From Alistipes senegalensis (GTDB lineage Bacteria > Pseudomonadota > Gammaproteobacteria > Burkholderiales > Burkholderiaceae_D), in contig JAMPER010000010.1 in NCBI GenBank assembly GCA_023664945.1, forward strand, positions 1 to 36,985: DNA of 36,985 nt, in the 5' to 3' direction. Below the pieces are notes generated by a model that was not told the DNA's origin, did no database searches, and saw nothing but the letters and a program-made list of their open reading frames with translations. The translations under genes and the position numbers were made by a program. Positions within the stretch are counted from its first letter, which is position 1; each line of letters starts with the position of its first letter. Shown here piece by piece: positions 16,012-25,870 of the stretch.

Positions 16012-18688
16012 AGGCGGTCAGCGGGCGGTAGCCCGGAATGCCTTTTCTCAGGATTTCAAGCGGGTTGGAGCCGATTTTGGACATGCCTTTCAGTTCGATC
16101 TGGAAGAAGAAGGCTGTATTGGATTCGGTTGAGGAGGTGACATAGCGTTGTGCAACAATCCGGCCGATCCAGCAATCGGCATTGTATTCCACACCGAAAA
16201 GGCTTTCGATGGTTTTGTTGTCCGGCAGGGAATAGCTGGCCTGGCCGACAGCATACCAGCGTTTGCCCAGCGGCCACTGGCCGGAAACGTTAATCTGGTC
16301 GATGGCGTTGCCATATTCGTCGATAGAGTTGCGCAGGTAGCGGTATTCCGCATTCAGAATTTTCTTATCTGCCGGGCGCCATTGCAGGCTGTAGTTGGCG
16401 CTGTAAGTGCGGCGCGTACTCTGGTTGTATTGCACGGAGGTATCGACAGCCAGTTTGGGGGTCAGCAGGCCGCTTGCCATCAGCAACAGGTCTGAGCGGT
16501 TTTCGTTTCTTTCTTCAATAGGAGCATACAGCGCTACCCGCTGGTCTGAAAAGTAGTAGCGCTGGCCGATGGTGAAACGCATCCTTTCCGCGCCGGTCTG
16601 TTCAATGAAACGGGAGGTGACTGCGGCTGTCAGGTTGTTAGCATCGGCTATCCGGTCTTCACCGACAAAGCGGTTTTCCTCAAACAGCTGGGCGTACCCG
16701 AAGCTGGGTTCGCCGGAGTCAAAGACCGGGTATTTGTCTTGGTTGCGGTAAGGGGTGTACACATAAAAAAGCCGCGGTTCCAGCGTCTGGGTCATTTCTG
16801 TGCCGAAGAACGAGGCATCCCGTTCGAAGATCAGGCCGCTGTCCAGGGAGAAGGTTGGAATGGTCCGGGACATGGTGCGGTCCTGGTCAGGACGGAGGTA
16901 TTTGTCATCCAGGTCGTAGCGGGCATAGTTCAGGATGGCTTTGGGGGTCAGGAAGTAGCCGCTGGAGACGATTGGAAACGAGATTTCCGGCTTGACGACA
17001 TAGCGGTCGCCGCGCTGGCGGTTCCAGAGCTGGTCATCTGAAAGCCAGAAGCGGGTATATTGCAGGCTGGCGGTGAGGTCGAACCCGCCCACATTGTATC
17101 CATGCGCGTTGAAATTGATGTAAGGCAGGCGGTCATAACTGGGGATGATCGGCAGTTCCTTGTCCTGTAATACCTGGTAACGGCTTGCGCCGGCGGTAAT
17201 GTTCCAGTAGGTTTGCGCATAGGAGATGTAGCCTTCCTGAAGCAGCAGGCGGTTGCCGCTGCTGCCGTTGCTGAGAACCGGGCTTGAAAAGTCGTCCGGG
17301 TAATCATCATCGGATGCTTTGTTGAAATCCCAGCCATAGACCCAGCCCGGCGCAAAGTTGTGGCGGTGCTGGGAGGAAATGGCGTACCGGTCCCGTCCGG
17401 CTTCCTGGTCGCTGGGGAGGTATTCCACATAGGTTTCGCCTTCATAGCGGTGTCCCAGATACCGGGCTTGCGCGCCCAGCTGCGCCCCCCTTCTTTCAAT
17501 ATATTTGGGAAAGACGGTCAGGTCGTAGTTTGGCGCCAGGTTGAAGTAATAGGGCGCCATCAGTTCCACGCCGCCTTTGGATGTTGCGCCGATAGCCGGA
17601 GGCAGAAAGCCTGATTTGCGTTCGTTGTTCAGGGGAAAGGAAAGGGAAGCGGCAGCCAGGATCGGCACATCCTTGAAGTACAGAACAGGAAGCTGTGCGG
17701 AGCCAACCCCTCTTAGGGTATCCAGATCCAGGGTGCGGGTGGAAAGGTACCAGTCCGGGTTTTCACCTTCGCAGGTGGTGTAGGTGCCGCTGACAATGGT
17801 TGAGTGGTGTTCGTCTTCCAGGTCGATGCGGGTTGCTTTTCCCATGCCGCCGGTTGCGCCCATCCGGTATTTTGCCCGGATAAGCGAGCCTTCGCCGGTA
17901 TCCATGTTGAATTGCGCTGTATCGGCCTGGTAGCGGTCGCCGTAGCGGGTAATATCGACATTGCCGGTGACTTCAATTTCGTTTTCTTCCTGGCGGAAAA
18001 TGCCGTGTTCCCCGGTAAGGCGGGTTTGGCCTTTTTCCACTTCTACCAGGTAATCCAGGTTCATTTCCCTGTCGGGCCGGCCGGTAATCTGTTCTGCGCG
18101 CAGGATGATGGGGGCGTTTTGATCGTTTTCCAGAATGGTTTTGGGCTGGCGGACGATTTTTTTCTCTGTATCTTCATAGAAATCGAAGGTACGGGTTTTT
18201 GTGCGTTCGCCATAGCGGCGGGGGCCGGTAGCCAGCGGCATGTTCATTGCGTATTCATGCCTGAAAAGGGGATAGGCTTGCGGTTGCCGGGCCAGTTTTT
18301 TTTGCGCTTGGGCCTGGTAGGCCAGGTTAAGCCCCCTGTCCGGCACCGGGACGGAGGCCGCAACAGGAGGCGAGGCGGTTTGCGGTTCGGAATGGGCTGC
18401 AACCTGCTCGATTTCCGGTTCTTTATCTTCCGGGGAATCTGTGCGGGAAACAACGGTTCCGGTTGTTTTTTCAGGGCGGCTGCCGCCGGCAGGCAGCTGG
18501 TATTCCAGGTTGAGCCCCCTGTCCAGGTGATTTTCCAATGAGGTGTTTTCCCGGGGAGCGGAAAGGGTGCTTTCCGGGGTTGGCGCTGCCAAAACAGGCT
18601 GGTTTTTTGCCTGGGCAGGCAGGGCCAGGGTTATCCCTATCACAGGCAATAACGGATACCAGCGAAAAATGGCGGGACGGCGGGTCAT
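16001..18688 (-). CDS. lptD: LPS-assembly outer-membrane protein LptD
   Basis: LptD is the beta-barrel that inserts lipopolysaccharide into the outer leaflet. I start at the ATG at 18688 (895 residues), which leads straight into a signal peptide (MTRRPAIFRWYPLLPVIGI, cleavage after ALPAQA). A TTG at 18733 is in frame but lies within the likely promoter. A Pro/Glu-rich region of roughly 170 residues precedes the periplasmic OstA-like domain (APIILRAEQITGRPDRE onward), and the barrel fills the rest. The motif DRGLNLxY occurs twice in the extension and in variant form (DREMNLDY) in the OstA domain. It is the first gene of lptD-surA-pdxA-rsmA. Confidence 0.95.
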   Translation of the reverse strand: MTRRPAIFRWYPLLPVIGITLALPAQAKNQPVLAAPTPESTLSAPRENTSLENHLDRGLNLEYQLPAGGSRPEKTTGTVVSRTDSPEDKEPEIEQVAAHSEPQTASPPVAASVPVPDRGLNLAYQAQAQKKLARQPQAYPLFRHEYAMNMPLATGPRRYGERTKTRTFDFYEDTEKKIVRQPKTILENDQNAPIILRAEQITGRPDREMNLDYLVEVEKGQTRLTGEHGIFRQEENEIEVTGNVDITRYGDRYQADTAQFNMDTGEGSLIRAKYRMGATGGMGKATRIDLEDEHHSTIVSGTYTTCEGENPDWYLSTRTLDLDTLRGVGSAQLPVLYFKDVPILAAASLSFPLNNERKSGFLPPAIGATSKGGVELMAPYYFNLAPNYDLTVFPKYIERRGAQLGAQARYLGHRYEGETYVEYLPSDQEAGRDRYAISSQHRHNFAPGWVYGWDFNKASDDDYPDDFSSPVLSNGSSGNRLLLQEGYISYAQTYWNITAGASRYQVLQDKELPIIPSYDRLPYINFNAHGYNVGGFDLTASLQYTRFWLSDDQLWNRQRGDRYVVKPEISFPIVSSGYFLTPKAILNYARYDLDDKYLRPDQDRTMSRTIPTFSLDSGLIFERDASFFGTEMTQTLEPRLFYVYTPYRNQDKYPVFDSGEPSFGYAQLFEENRFVGEDRIADANNLTAAVTSRFIEQTGAERMRFTIGQRYYFSDQRVALYAPIEERNENRSDLLLMASGLLTPKLAVDTSVQYNQSTRRTYSANYSLQWRPADKKILNAEYRYLRNSIDEYGNAIDQINVSGQWPLGKRWYAVGQASYSLPDNKTIESLFGVEYNADCWIGRIVAQRYVTSSTESNTAFFFQIELKGMSKIGSNPLEILRKGIPGYRPLTAYDE

Positions 18689-18735
18689 TGAACAGTCGGG
18701 AAGCGGATTGTCGGCAATTTTCTGGCGAATCAATT

Positions 18736-18774
18736 ATTATATGGGAAGTTTGCCGAGTAAACTGTAACAGTTCC
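18736..18774 (-). promoter_or_regulatory. Candidate lptD promoter region (sigma-E-like and sigma-70-like elements)
   Basis: On the minus strand GGAACTG (18774-18768) resembles the sigma-E -35 box GGAACTT. GGCAAA (18754-18749) resembles its GTCAAA/TCTAA -10 box, although the spacing is about two bases shorter than usual. Downstream, TATAAT (18741-18736) is a perfect sigma-70 -10 box without a good -35. The E. coli lptD-surA operon is known to be sigma-E-dependent. Either start would place the TTG at 18733 at or before +1, supporting the ATG at 18688. The palindrome AACTGT-A-ACAGTT (18760-18772) covers part of the same region. Confidence 0.4.
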
Positions 18775-18802
18775 TGATTTCATTTCATTATTCCTGGATG
18801 CC

Positions 18803-19816
18803 ATGACTGCTTCCGATTCCCGTTTGTTTTCGTTGAAACAGTGGCTGGATACCCTTTCCGGGTATGGGATTGATTCTGCCAGCCTTCGCCCTGCCTCGTC
18901 TGACGCCAGTTTCAGGCGTTATTTCCGGGTTGATGCCGGCACAGGCAGTTATATTGTCATGGACGCGCCGCCAGAAAAAGAGAAGGTATTGCCGTTTATT
19001 CAGGTGGCGGAACTTTTTGGGCAATGCGGCGTTTGTGTGCCGCAGATTGTGGAAAAGAAGGTGGAGGCGGGTTTCCTGCTGCTTTCCGATCTGGGCAATA
19101 CGACGTATTTGCAAAAACTGGATGAGAACCATGCGCATGCGCTTTATATGGATGCGCTTTATGCGCTGGTTCGTATCCAGTCGGCCAGCTGCCCCGGCGT
19201 TTTGCCGGAGTATGACCGCACGCTGTTGTTAAATGAGCTGCGGCTGTTTCCGGAATGGTATGTTGCCCGCCACCTGAAACAATCCCTGTCCGGGGAACAG
19301 GAGGCGGCGCTGCAAAAGGTGTTTGACCTGATTTTGGCCAATAACCTGGCTCAGCCTTATGTATATGTACACCGCGATTACCATTCCCGTAATCTGATGG
19401 TGTTAAGGGAGGGCAATCCCGGTATCCTGGATTTTCAGGACGCGGTGTTTGGCCCGGTGACTTATGACCTGGTTTCGCTTTTGCGGGATGCCTATATTGT
19501 GTGGGATGAGGAGCGGGTGCTGGACTGGGTGATCCGCTACTGGGAGCAGGCGCGCAAGGCAGGGATTCCCGTGAATCCGAGTATTGATATGTTTTACCGG
19601 GATTTCGAGTTCATGGGGCTTCAGCGGCACCTGAAGGTGCTGGGTATTTTTGCCCGGCTTTGCTATCGCGACGGGAAAACGGATTATCTGAATGATTTGC
19701 CGGTTGTGACGGAATATGTTTACAAGACGGCTTCACGTTATCCTGAGCTGGCGCCGCTGGTGAAGCTTCTGGATACGCTTTTGCAAAAGGAACGCCAGGT
19801 TGGCTATACCTTTTAG
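18803..19816 (+). CDS. amgK: N-acetylmuramate/N-acetylglucosamine kinase (aminoglycoside phosphotransferase fold)
   Basis: AmgK phosphorylates the anomeric position of MurNAc and GlcNAc, the first step of the peptidoglycan-recycling route known from Pseudomonas. The 337-residue protein has the APH kinase fold. An N-terminal ATP-binding lobe includes SDASFRRYFRVDAGTGSYIV, the catalytic loop is VHRDYHSRNLMV, and the metal-binding segment is ILDFQDAVFGPVTYDLVSLL. murU follows after 38 bases. This pairing, and the divergent lptD-surA, match the arrangement in other gamma- and betaproteobacteria, which supports AmgK over an antibiotic-resistance role. Confidence 0.9.
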   Translation: MTASDSRLFSLKQWLDTLSGYGIDSASLRPASSDASFRRYFRVDAGTGSYIVMDAPPEKEKVLPFIQVAELFGQCGVCVPQIVEKKVEAGFLLLSDLGNTTYLQKLDENHAHALYMDALYALVRIQSASCPGVLPEYDRTLLLNELRLFPEWYVARHLKQSLSGEQEAALQKVFDLILANNLAQPYVYVHRDYHSRNLMVLREGNPGILDFQDAVFGPVTYDLVSLLRDAYIVWDEERVLDWVIRYWEQARKAGIPVNPSIDMFYRDFEFMGLQRHLKVLGIFARLCYRDGKTDYLNDLPVVTEYVYKTASRYPELAPLVKLLDTLLQKERQVGYTF

Positions 19817-19854
19817 GGGAAAAGAAGAGCAGACAAAGCGGCGGAAGAGAGGAG

Positions 19855-20592
19855 ATGAAAGCGATAATTTTTGCTGCCGGGCGCGGCAAACGGCTGCGTC
19901 CGTTGACGGATCATACGCCCAAGCCTTTGATTGAGGTGCGGGGCAGGCCCCTGATTGTGTGGCATATCCTGAACCTGGTGCGGGGGGGCATTACCGAGAT
20001 TGTGGTGAATCATGCCTGGCTGGGGCACAAGATTGAGGAGGCGCTGGGGGACGGTTCGCGTTATGGCGCGCATATTGCCTATTCTGCCGAGGGGGAAGCG
20101 CTGGAGACGGCAGGGGCGGTTGCCTTTGCGCGCCACTTGCTGGGAGAAGACCGTTTTGTGGGTATTGCGGCGGATGCCTATTGTCCTCACTTTGATTTTT
20201 CCCAGCTGCATACGGTGCTGGAAGACAATGATATCTGGGGGAGCCCTTTAGGCGAAGGGAAAAGGGATATGGCCTGGCTTTATCTGGTTAAAAAGCCGCC
20301 TTATTATGCGCAGGGGGATTTCTCGCTTAATCTTTTTTCTGTCAGCAATGAAGGGGAACGGCCGTTTACTTTTTCGGGTATTGGCGTTTATCGCATGGCC
20401 ATGTTTGATACGGTGAAGCCGAAAGAGAAGGTGCGCCTGGGCGATTTGTTAAGGCAATATGCGGCCAAGGGCCAGGTTGGCGGGGAAGTGTATGAGGGAA
20501 ACTGGACGGATGTAGGGACGGTTGAACGCCTGGAAATGCTGAACCGGCCGCTGTTTGGGGATAGCGGCAAGCCGGGCATGCTGCATGGGTAA
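19855..20592 (+). CDS. murU: N-acetylmuramate-1-phosphate uridylyltransferase
   Basis: MurU converts MurNAc-1-phosphate and UTP to UDP-MurNAc, the second step of recycling after AmgK, which bypasses the fosfomycin-sensitive MurA. The 245-residue protein has the sugar-nucleotidyltransferase signature AGRGKRLRPLTDHTPKPLIEV at its N-terminus and a metal-binding acidic pattern in GIAADAYCPHFDF. The AGAGGAG ribosome site just before the ATG is strong. It forms an operon with amgK and is followed by a terminator at 20703-20729. A run of seven G at 19982-19988 codes for Gly-Gly. Confidence 0.9.
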   Translation: MKAIIFAAGRGKRLRPLTDHTPKPLIEVRGRPLIVWHILNLVRGGITEIVVNHAWLGHKIEEALGDGSRYGAHIAYSAEGEALETAGAVAFARHLLGEDRFVGIAADAYCPHFDFSQLHTVLEDNDIWGSPLGEGKRDMAWLYLVKKPPYYAQGDFSLNLFSVSNEGERPFTFSGIGVYRMAMFDTVKPKEKVRLGDLLRQYAAKGQVGGEVYEGNWTDVGTVERLEMLNRPLFGDSGKPGMLHG

Positions 20593-20702
20593 GAAAGGTG
20601 TTTGGGGTGTGTTGCCGGAAATGAAAATGGGTTGTCTGGATATTGGCTGGAGGAATGGCTGATTTTGGCCTGATTCGGTTTTTCCGGCCACAAAAAATCA
20701 TC

Positions 20703-20729
20703 AGGCGTTCCCGGCGGAACGCCTTTTTT
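20703..20729 (+). terminator. Rho-independent terminator of amgK-murU
   Basis: A perfect 9-bp stem (AGGCGTTCC at 20703-20711, GGAACGCCT at 20716-20724) with loop CGGC runs into six T. It lies about 110 bases after the murU stop. Confidence 0.9.
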
Positions 20730-20757
20730 CCAGAGATATCAAGGGGAAGCCATCAAT

Positions 20758-20782
20758 ACAGGCCGTCTGTCAGGCGGCCTGT
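20758..20782 (-). terminator. Hairpin downstream of panD
   Basis: An 8-bp perfect stem (ACAGGCCG at 20758-20765, CGGCCTGT at 20775-20782) with a 9-base loop lies 13 bases beyond the panD stop. On the minus strand it is not followed by a T run, so it may be a weak or Rho-assisted terminator or just an mRNA 3' end structure. Confidence 0.45.
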
Positions 20783-20795
20783 TTGTGATGCTTTG

Positions 20796-21158
20796 TTAAA
20801 CGTTTTTGGTGCTGACGATCTGGTTTTTGCCGTCAACGAAGACGATTCTGGGTTTGTAGGTTTTGATTTCTTCGTCTGTCATGGGGCCGTAGGTGCAGAT
20901 GATCAGCAGGTCGCCCAGCTCGGCGCATCTGGCGGCAGCGCCATTCAATGAGATTTCGCCGGAACCACGTTTGCCCAGGATGGCGTAGGTTGAGAAGCGC
21001 TGGCCGTTATTGACGTTGTAAAGTTCAATGTGCTCATATTCAAGGATGCCCGCTGCGTCCAGCAAATCCGGGTCAATGCCGCAGGAACCTTCGTAGTTCA
21101 GGTCGCACTGGGTGACGGAAACGCGATGGATTTTTGATCGGAGCATGATTCGTTGCAT
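20796..21158 (-). CDS. panD: Aspartate 1-decarboxylase (pyruvoyl enzyme)
   Basis: PanD decarboxylates aspartate to beta-alanine for pantothenate and CoA synthesis. The start at 21158 has an excellent AGGAGA ribosome site and gives 120 residues, close to the family size of about 126. The frame is open further upstream to 21293, but that part is not family-like. The self-cleavage site Gly24-Ser25 is present in NYEGSCGID, so Ser25 would become the pyruvoyl group. ICTYGPM near the C-terminal half is also typical. It stands alone, with a long leader of about 120 bases if the promoter at 21285-21315 is right. Confidence 0.95.
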   Translation of the reverse strand: MQRIMLRSKIHRVSVTQCDLNYEGSCGIDPDLLDAAGILEYEHIELYNVNNGQRFSTYAILGKRGSGEISLNGAAARCAELGDLLIICTYGPMTDEEIKTYKPRIVFVDGKNQIVSTKNV

Positions 21159-21284
21159 GTTGGTTTCTCCTGTTTGCAAAACGGTGCGCCGGGCCTGTGC
21201 TGTCAGGACCCGAACGGGCGTCCGGGAAGAACGCCGGTAGTTATGCTTTTCTCCGCCGGGGAAAAGCCCTTTTAAAAACTTCTT

Positions 21285-21315
21285 ATCATACACAATTTTT
21301 TGACTGAAAAATCAA
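21285..21315 (-). promoter_or_regulatory. Candidate panD promoter
   Basis: On the minus strand TTGATT (21315-21310) and TATGAT (21290-21285) lie 19 bp apart in an AT-rich stretch upstream of panD. The boxes match 4 of 6 and 5 of 6 consensus bases, and the spacing is long, so this is only a candidate. Confidence 0.25.
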
Positions 21316-21454
21316 ATAAATGCGAAAATAATAACTTTCCAGGCAGGGCGTGTGGGTTATTTCCTGCAACGGAAGCGCTGCTTTACGGTAAAAGGCCAGG
21401 GCTTGTTGCCGCTTGCCAACCATGCCGTGCAGGGAAGGTTCAAACAGGAAAGAT

Positions 21455-21937
21455 ATGCTGGATATCTGGAAGCCCCATATTGTTGTTTCTGCCGTTATTG
21501 AGGAAAACGGTCGCTTTTTGCTGGTGGAGGAAAGAGAGGCGGACGGCAGGTTGACGCTTAACCAGCCGGGCGGCCTGCTGGAGCCGGGGGAGTCGTTGCA
21601 GCAGGCGGTGGTGCGGGAGGTGCTGGAGGAAAGTGCCTGCGAATTTTGCCCGGAGGGTTTTTTGGGGGCATATCACTTAAATTACCGGATGGAAAACGGG
21701 GAAGATATCGGTTATGTCCGGTTTGCTTTTACCGGGAGGATCGGCAGGCGGCTTGACCGGCAGCTTGATCCGGATATTGTGCGGACGGTCTGGATGACGG
21801 CAGGCGAGCTGGCGGCTTGTCCCGGGCGGCACCGCAGTGCGGTTGTGATGCAGTGTATTGAGGATTATGCGGCCGGGCAGCGTGCGCCGCTTTCGCTGGT
21901 GTCGCGCTACCGGTTTATTGACAGGGCAGGATTATGA
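21455..21937 (+). CDS. nudJ: NUDIX phosphatase, NudJ-like
   Basis: This 160-residue NUDIX hydrolase resembles E. coli NudJ, which acts on thiamine-pyrimidine pyrophosphate (HMP-PP) and nucleoside di/triphosphates. The NUDIX box is [23 protein letters not shown], with the catalytic REVLEE in place and Ala instead of the usual Gly near the end. LNQPGG just before it and an ending like E. coli NudJ ([12 protein letters not shown]) support the call. The ATG at 21455 follows AGGAAAG closely. The stop overlaps the mnmA start by 4 bp, and the nudJ-mnmA pair is also found in E. coli. Confidence 0.87.
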   Translation: MLDIWKPHIVVSAVIEENGRFLLVEEREADGRLTLNQPGGLLEPGESLQQAVVREVLEESACEFCPEGFLGAYHLNYRMENGEDIGYVRFAFTGRIGRRLDRQLDPDIVRTVWMTAGELAACPGRHRSAVVMQCIEDYAAGQRAPLSLVSRYRFIDRAGL

Positions 21938-23043
21938 GCCGGAAAAAAGTGGTTGTGGGGATGTCGGGCGGTGTGGATTCATCGGTTGCGGCCTGGATGC
22001 TGAAAGAGCAGGGGTATGAGGTTGTTGGCCTTTTCATGAAAAACTGGGAAGACGATGACGACAGCGAGTTTTGTTCGGCCAGGCAGGATTGGCTGGATGC
22101 CGTGACGGTAGCCGATGTGATCGGGATTGATATTGAGGCGGTGAATTTTGCGGCGGAATACAAGGAACGGGTGTTTGCCGAGTTCCTGCGGGAATATGAG
22201 GCAGGCCGCACGCCGAATCCGGATGTGCTGTGCAATGCTGAAATCAAGTTCAAGGCGTTTCTGGATCATGCGGTTTCGCTGGGGGCGGAACAGATTGCCA
22301 CCGGGCATTATGCGCGTGTGCGCGAAAACAACGGCCTGTTTGAGCTGCTCAAGGCGGAAGATGCCAGCAAGGACCAGAGTTATTTTTTGCACCGGCTTAA
22401 CCAGCAGCAGCTTTCCAAAAGCCTGTTTCCACTGGGCGGCATCTGCAAGACCGAGGTGCGAAAGATAGCGGAGAAGCTGGGGCTGCACAATGCGAGGAAG
22501 AAGGATTCAACCGGAATCTGCTTTATCGGGGAACGGCCGTTTCGCGCGTTTTTAAACCGTTATCTGTCTTATGCCCCCGGCCCGATCAAGACGCCTGAAG
22601 GGGAGGTGATCGGGGAACATGTCGGCCTCAGTTTTTATACGATAGGGCAGCGCAAGGGCATTGGCATCGGCGGGCTGAAAACGCACAGGAAGACAGATGG
22701 TACGAGTGATGCCTGGTATGTCGCCAAAAAGGATATGGCAGAAAATACGCTTTATGTGGTGCAGGGGCATTCGCATCCCTGGCTTTTGTCTTCCGGGTTG
22801 CGTGCTGCCCAGGCCAGCTGGGTGGCCGGGGTTGCGCCGCGTGAGGGCGTTATGTCGGTCAAGACGCGTTACCGGCAGCAGGATGTGCCCTGCCGGTTGA
22901 GTTTGCTGGAGGGGACAGCTTTTTCTGCGGGATTTGTGCAACCGCAATGGGCTGTGACGCCGGGACAATCGGCGGTGTTTTATCAGGGGGAGGTTTGCCT
23001 GGGCGGGGGCGTGATTGAAAGCCCCCGGCCGGCGGCAGCTTAA
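21934..23043 (+). CDS. mnmA: tRNA-specific 2-thiouridylase
   Basis: MnmA puts sulfur on U34 of tRNA for Lys, Glu and Gln. The 369-residue protein has the PP-loop [10 protein letters not shown] at residues 9-18, the first catalytic cysteine in [12 protein letters not shown], and the second in [13 protein letters not shown]. Length and motif order match E. coli (368). Its ATG overlaps the nudJ stop (ATGA). The gene ends nine bases from the end of the convergent glutathione S-transferase gene. Confidence 0.97.
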   Translation: MSRKKVVVGMSGGVDSSVAAWMLKEQGYEVVGLFMKNWEDDDDSEFCSARQDWLDAVTVADVIGIDIEAVNFAAEYKERVFAEFLREYEAGRTPNPDVLCNAEIKFKAFLDHAVSLGAEQIATGHYARVRENNGLFELLKAEDASKDQSYFLHRLNQQQLSKSLFPLGGICKTEVRKIAEKLGLHNARKKDSTGICFIGERPFRAFLNRYLSYAPGPIKTPEGEVIGEHVGLSFYTIGQRKGIGIGGLKTHRKTDGTSDAWYVAKKDMAENTLYVVQGHSHPWLLSSGLRAAQASWVAGVAPREGVMSVKTRYRQQDVPCRLSLLEGTAFSAGFVQPQWAVTPGQSAVFYQGEVCLGGGVIESPRPAAA

Positions 23044-23052
23044 GGCAGGCGT

Positions 23053-23661
23053 TCAGGCGGGGATGGTTTCCTGGAAGGAGGGGCGCTCCATCAGGCGTTC
23101 AAAAAGCCGGGAGAGGTTTTCATATTCGCTTTGCCAGTTGAGCTGGCCGAAGCGGAAGGCCAGCCAGCCCAGGGCGCATCCCACGGCAATATCGGCCAGC
23201 GAATAGGCGTTGTCATGGCACCAGGTTTTGTCGCCCAGCTGGGCGGACATGGCTTTTAAGCCTGTCTGCACTTTGCCCGTCTGGAGCTGTATCCACTCGG
23301 GGCTGCGCTGTTGTTTGGGGCGTTTTGTTTCTTCCAGCCTGACCAGGATGGAGGCGTCCATGACGCCGTTTGCCAGCGCTTCCCAGCATTTGACTTCGGC
23401 GCGCGCACGGCCGCTTGGCGGGATGAGTTTGCCTACGGGGGTGATGGTGTCAAGGTAATCGACGATGACACTGGAATCATAGAGTGTTTTGTTGTCTTCC
23501 ATCACCAGGCAGGGCACTTTTCCCAACGGGTTCAGTTCGGACAGGCGGCTGGAGGGATTGCCCAGGTCTTCCAGCACAAAATCATAGTCAATTTTTTTCT
23601 CGTTCAGCACAATCCGTACTTTGCGGACGTAGGGACTGGTTGGGGTGCCGATCAGTTTCAT
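23053..23661 (-). CDS. Glutathione S-transferase family protein (YibF-like)
   Basis: This 202-residue protein has a thioredoxin-like N-terminal domain (MKLIGTPTSPYVRKVRIVL, then NPLGKVPCLV with the cis-proline, and DSSVIVDYL for glutathione gamma-glutamyl contact) and an all-helical C-terminal domain with SLADIAVGCALGW. The start of the protein and LNPLGKVP resemble E. coli YibF. The substrate is unknown. It lies between mnmA and purB, divergent from purB, and has a Pro-Tyr rather than a catalytic Cys pair at the active position. Confidence 0.88.
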   Translation of the reverse strand: MKLIGTPTSPYVRKVRIVLNEKKIDYDFVLEDLGNPSSRLSELNPLGKVPCLVMEDNKTLYDSSVIVDYLDTITPVGKLIPPSGRARAEVKCWEALANGVMDASILVRLEETKRPKQQRSPEWIQLQTGKVQTGLKAMSAQLGDKTWCHDNAYSLADIAVGCALGWLAFRFGQLNWQSEYENLSRLFERLMERPSFQETIPA

Positions 23662-23773
23662 GGCAGTTCAGGCTTACTCAGGATAAAAAACAGGGAGCAA
23701 TTATAGCATTGTGCTTTAAAAAAGCATTTTTGCCGCAGGCTCAATGGTCTCGATTTATTTGGGATGGTGATAA

Positions 23774-25252
<1,479 letters not shown>

Positions 25253-25279
25253 CATGAACTTGATTGAGAGAGGTGAGTT

Positions 25280-25840
25280 ATGAAGTTGTTCAAACGCAGT
25301 TTTGCCGCGCTGGCCGCAGGGGTTGCGCTTTTTGCCGCGCAGGGGGCAAGCCATGCGCTCGACCTGACGCCGGACAGCGCTTCGGTGGAAGTCGGTGTAG
25401 GGGAAAACGATCTGGTTGTGACCCGCGTGGCTGTTCAGTGGGACTGGAACCAGAACTGGTTTAATTCAAACGGCACGAGCCTGGATGGTTATTTTGACCT
25501 CAATGCGGCCTGGTGGCATGCTTCGGACTGGCGGAACAAGGATGAGGACAAGGAAATTGGCGTGCTGGGCCTGACGCCTGTTTTCCGTTTTATGAAGACG
25601 AACAAGAAGGGTCCTTATGTTGAGGGCGGTATCGGCGGCGCCTTTTTCAACAGGCCGTATAACAATGCCGGCAACAATATGGGGATTTCTTTCCAGTTTA
25701 CCGAGCATGTTGGCGTAGGCTATGTGTTTGACAATAACCTGGATTTGGGACTCAGGTTGCAGCATTATTCCAATGCGGGCATTTCCGACCATAACAGCGG
25801 AGAAAACCTGCTGATGCTGCGGGCAGCTTACCGCTGGTAA
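25280..25840 (+). CDS. pagL: Lipid A 3-O-deacylase, PagL-like
   Basis: PagL is an outer-membrane esterase that removes the 3-linked acyl chain of lipid A, which usually lowers endotoxin activity. The 186-residue precursor has a signal peptide ending near ASHALD, alternating beta-barrel strands and a C-terminal aromatic residue (AYRW). The PagL catalytic pattern is present: LRLQHYSNAGI supplies His162 and Ser164, and Glu175 in GENLLML is the likely third member. The GAGAGGTGAG ribosome site is strong. It begins 27 bases after purB and could be cotranscribed with it. Confidence 0.88.
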   Translation: MKLFKRSFAALAAGVALFAAQGASHALDLTPDSASVEVGVGENDLVVTRVAVQWDWNQNWFNSNGTSLDGYFDLNAAWWHASDWRNKDEDKEIGVLGLTPVFRFMKTNKKGPYVEGGIGGAFFNRPYNNAGNNMGISFQFTEHVGVGYVFDNNLDLGLRLQHYSNAGISDHNSGENLLMLRAAYRW

Positions 25841-25870
25841 TATTTTCCGCGGTACTGTTACGGGGTCGCT

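Noticed and set aside
18803-19816. Aminoglycoside resistance kinase
   Set aside because: The fold is shared, but pairing with murU and the position opposite lptD-surA point to the cell-wall sugar kinase AmgK.
19982-19988. Seven-G run in murU (and similar runs in sucC and dnaB) as phase-variation sites
   Set aside because: They encode conserved glycines in core genes, and runs of this length are frequent here. I see no sign of selection for slippage.
23712-23731. Small hairpin TGCTTT-AAA-AAAGCA followed by T's between the GST gene and purB
   Set aside because: Both neighbouring genes point away from this region, so there is no transcript for it to end. The stem is short and AT-rich, with a tight loop.
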